The notes beneath the pieces were generated by a model that saw only the letters and a list, made by a program, of their open reading frames with translations, was not told the origin of the DNA and did not search any database. A DNA stretch of 14,722 nt. Origin: an uncultured Lachnospiraceae bacterium (GTDB taxonomy: Bacteria; Bacillota; Clostridia; Lachnospirales; Lachnospiraceae). The stretch spans positions 1 through 14,722 of the forward strand of contig CATXUX010000060.1 of NCBI GenBank assembly GCA_958402795.1. The letters run 5' to 3'. Every line of letters starts with the position of its first letter. The stretch's first letter is position 1. The position numbers and the translations under genes were made by a program. Shown here in pieces: positions 12,876-14,722 of this stretch.

Positions 12876-14081
12876 AACGGAGAGCATCTGGAACACCAGC
12901 GTCCGTAAAAATGAGATTGCCGCGGAAATCGCTCCGTTTCCAAACGCGGTGAAGAACGCCGAGGCAAAGATGTTAATTCCCGCGAGGATAAAGGAGAACG
13001 AAAACAGTTGGAACGCATGGATCGTCATCTCCATCAGTTCTGCATCATACCCCACAAACAGCTTTGACAGCGGCGATGCAAGTCCCTGTGCGAGCAGCAT
13101 CATCAGAATTCCCCCAATGCTCACCAGCAGCATGCTTTTCCGGAACAGACTTTTCAATTCCTGATCATTTCCGGAACCATAATTGTAGCTTACGACCGGG
13201 GAAACGCCAATCGTGTAGCCGATGAACACCGCAATGAAAATAAACTGAATATACATCAGCACACCATAGGCGGCGACGCCGTTTTCCCCCGCATAGCGCA
13301 TCAACTGAAAATTATACAGCATACTGACAAGGGAGGACGAAATATTCGACATCAGCTCCGACGCACCATTGGAGCATGCTTTCACCAGTATCTTTGCCTG
13401 CAGCTTCACTCTGCGCAGACGGAGCAGGCTGCTGTTCGGGCGCAGGAAATAAACCAGCGGGGCAAGGCCTCCCAGCATCTCACTCATTGCCGTGGCCAGC
13501 GCGGCGCCGACCACGCCCCAGCCAAAACCTGCTACAAAAAGCGCGTCAAACACCATATTTGTCACTCCCGCGGCAACTGTTGTCGCCAGTCCGAGCTTCG
13601 GCTTTTCTGCTGTTGTGAAGAATGTATGAAACGCACTCTGCAGCATAAAACACGTATTAGACAGAAGTGCAATTCTTCCATAGCTGACACAGTCGTCAAT
13701 CATGGCGTCCGTCGCACCCAGAAGATAAGAGACCGGACGCAGGAAAATGATTCCCAGGATCGTCATGATGATCCCGCAGATGATCGTAAATTCGATCATC
13801 ATGGAAAAGTATTCATTTGCTTTTTCTGTTCTTCCTTCCCCCAGCGTCTTTGCGACAAGCGCGCTGCCTCCGGTTCCGATCATAAATCCGACCGCGCCAA
13901 GGATCATGATGAATGGCATAACGATATTGACCGCCGCAAAAGCAGATTTTCCGACATAATTTGAAATAAATAGACCGTCCACCACTCCGTAGATGGACGT
14001 AAATACCATCATAATGACCGGAGAGAGACAATACCTCAGCAGTCTTTTATACGTAAAATGATCTGACAATTGAATTCTCAT
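12750..14081 (-). CDS. MATE family multidrug efflux transporter
   Basis: This 443-residue integral membrane protein has about twelve hydrophobic segments in two homologous halves, the standard MATE size and layout. It exports drugs or other organic compounds in exchange for Na+ or H+. Family motifs include VVDGLFISNYVGKSAFAAVNI near the N terminus (in the first helix pair) and GTGGSALVAKTLGEGR (about 64-79). The related SPVVSYNYGSGN lies in the second half. The start is ATG 14081, with AAGGAG 7 bases before it. It follows marR by only 3 bases and is surely co-transcribed with it, so drug-responsive derepression is likely. Its 3' end is duplicated exactly at 10738-10866, and a further diverged fragment of a MATE copy lies beside that. 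The substrate cannot be told from the sequence. Confidence 0.94.
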   Translation of the reverse strand: MRIQLSDHFTYKRLLRYCLSPVIMMVFTSIYGVVDGLFISNYVGKSAFAAVNIVMPFIMILGAVGFMIGTGGSALVAKTLGEGRTEKANEYFSMMIEFTIICGIIMTILGIIFLRPVSYLLGATDAMIDDCVSYGRIALLSNTCFMLQSAFHTFFTTAEKPKLGLATTVAAGVTNMVFDALFVAGFGWGVVGAALATAMSEMLGGLAPLVYFLRPNSSLLRLRRVKLQAKILVKACSNGASELMSNISSSLVSMLYNFQLMRYAGENGVAAYGVLMYIQFIFIAVFIGYTIGVSPVVSYNYGSGNDQELKSLFRKSMLLVSIGGILMMLLAQGLASPLSKLFVGYDAELMEMTIHAFQLFSFSFILAGINIFASAFFTAFGNGAISAAISFLRTLVFQMLSVLILPRFFGLDGIWWAITVAEVCACVVSGSFLFAKWKQYHYA

Positions 14082-14084
14082 AAA

Positions 14085-14552
14085 TTACTCCTTCTTTTCT
14101 CCTGTTTCTTTGATCTGTTTCATTTGTCCGCCAAGCAGACGGGTATATTTTCCAAACAACATAAGAAATGTTTCCCGTTCCTCTTCATCCATCCCCTCAA
14201 GTGCGGCAAATTCACTCTCTATCACCTGATCCATCGTTCTCTCTGCAAACCGGCGTCCCTTCTCAGTCAGTATGATCTGCCTGCCGCGCTTTTTTCCTTC
14301 CTGAGGGTATCCCACGTAACCGCTCTCCGTCAATTTTTTCAACGCAGAATGAACCGTCTGTTTCGGCATACAGACTGCACGGCAGATATCACTTTGCGTC
14401 TGCGGGGTTTCTTCCGTACAAAGAAGATAAAAGATCCAGAATGCACAGTCGGAAAGCCCCAGTTTCTTCGCAGCATTGTGGTACATCTCGTCACTTTCAC
14501 GGATCAGACGGTTATACCTGGCATACCAGTTTTTCATCGCAGTTTGTTCCAT
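14085..14552 (-). CDS. MarR family transcriptional regulator
   Basis: This winged-helix regulator of 155 residues is encoded directly ahead of the MATE gene. The DNA-binding part is visible as LSDCAFWIFYLL, then TQSDICRAVCMPKQTVHSALKKL (recognition helix) and the wing GKKRGRQIILTEKG, at about residues 33-97. Helical termini for dimerisation flank it. Such proteins usually repress their own operon and leave DNA when they bind a drug-like ligand. The promoter upstream carries a palindrome fitting a MarR site. ATG 14552 is preceded by GGAGGAG about 11 bases upstream. An internal ATG five codons later is possible but has no better site. A scrap of the 3' end of a second marR copy remains at 10964-10987. 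Confidence 0.92.
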   Translation of the reverse strand: MEQTAMKNWYARYNRLIRESDEMYHNAAKKLGLSDCAFWIFYLLCTEETPQTQSDICRAVCMPKQTVHSALKKLTESGYVGYPQEGKKRGRQIILTEKGRRFAERTMDQVIESEFAALEGMDEEERETFLMLFGKYTRLLGGQMKQIKETGEKKE

Positions 14553-14576
14553 ATATCGTATCTCTCCTCCTTTGTA

Positions 14577-14590
14577 CTGCCTCGTGGCAG
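14577..14590. other. Small hairpin in the marR leader
   Basis: CTGCC (14577-14581) and GGCAG (14586-14590) form a 5-bp stem with a TCGT loop in the untranslated leader, close to the ribosome binding site. It may be chance. Confidence 0.25.
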
Positions 14591-14605
14591 ATTGTCTTTT
14601 TCACA

Positions 14606-14621
14606 AGTCCGAAATCGGACT
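14606..14621. promoter_or_regulatory. Palindromic candidate MarR operator
   Basis: AGTCCGA-AA-TCGGACT is a dyad with perfect 7-base arms. It lies just downstream of the -10 hexamer, over the probable transcription start of the marR-MATE operon. A 14-18 bp palindrome at this place is the usual form of a MarR-family autoregulatory site. Confidence 0.7.
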
Positions 14622-14626
14622 ATAAG

Positions 14627-14655
14627 AGCATAGCACAGAAACTTTTCGGTGTCAA
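14627..14655 (-). promoter_or_regulatory. Promoter of the marR-MATE operon
   Basis: On the minus strand TTGACA (14650-14655, perfect -35) and TATGCT (14627-14632, 4/6 for -10) are spaced by 17 bases. Transcription would begin near 14620, inside the palindrome at 14606-14621. Confidence 0.75.
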
Positions 14656-14722
14656 GCCTGCAGGAAACTTGAGTTTCCGCAGTTCTTTCCACATAACCAC
14701 CAGCAGACTATGCCGGTTATGC
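14656..14722. other. Upstream edge with inverted repeats; no gene seen
   Basis: GGAAACT-TG-AGTTTCC (14663-14678) is a dyad just upstream of the marR -35 element. It could be a second regulatory site. CATAACC (14692-14698) and GGTTATG (14715-14721) could pair at the window end, perhaps as the end of a neighbouring gene's terminator. The window stops too soon to tell. Confidence 0.35.

Noticed and set aside
14070..14633. 187-codon plus-strand reading frame over marR
   Set aside because: Antisense shadow of a well-supported MarR gene; it also runs through the marR promoter and operator.
1..14722. CRISPR array, tRNA or rRNA genes
   Set aside because: No regularly spaced repeats and no cloverleaf or rRNA-like stretches were noticed on either strand.

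Overview
The window looks like a chromosome segment of a gut-type Clostridia, most likely Lachnospiraceae. The basis is the dnaX-ybaB-recR cluster with an adjacent phosphofructokinase, strong AGGAGG-type ribosome binding sites, and the protein families and codon style. The assignment is by recognition only; no search was run.

Left part (1-5057), minus strand, moderate GC: recR, ybaB/ebfC and dnaX form a replication/repair operon. Directly upstream are a 6-phosphofructokinase and an S66 (LD-carboxypeptidase/MccF-like) peptidase. The dnaX gene carries an A7 run at a place where a -1 slip would give a gamma-like short form.

Middle part (5116-10644), clearly AT-rich and accessory in character: a divergent locus. 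On the minus strand is a two-gene ABC transporter of the MacB/FtsX (antimicrobial-peptide export or resistance) type. On the plus strand is a three-gene operon of a BlaI-type repressor, a BlaR1-type M56 membrane metallopeptidase without a penicillin-binding sensor domain, and an 89-residue precursor of a secreted, basic, Trp/Tyr-rich peptide. Between the two arms, at 8617-8808, lies an island of higher GC that folds into an elaborate pseudoknotted RNA: an 8-bp closing helix, three internal hairpins and two long-range pairings. It has no convincing coding potential. I regard it as the most interesting object here. It may be an orphan mobile-element RNA (HEARO/omega-RNA-like) or a cis-regulatory RNA of the blaI operon.

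Right part (10645-14722): a decayed copy of the MATE-marR locus (10738-10987) lies on one side of an AbiE-type toxin-antitoxin pair, abiEi-abiEii. The AbiE pair has a consensus promoter and an inverted-repeat candidate operator. An intact MATE efflux gene with its MarR regulator lies on the other side. The AbiE pair is therefore bracketed by a 129-bp exact direct repeat of the MATE 3' end. The rest of the decayed copy is diverged, mostly at synonymous sites, which points to recombination between alleles or an incoming segment rather than a simple recent tandem duplication. The marR promoter holds a near-perfect palindrome over the probable transcription start, fitting autoregulation.

As a whole the window reads as conserved housekeeping genes followed by an accessory stretch: a peptide/envelope-stress module, a structured RNA, phage defence by toxin-antitoxin, and drug efflux.
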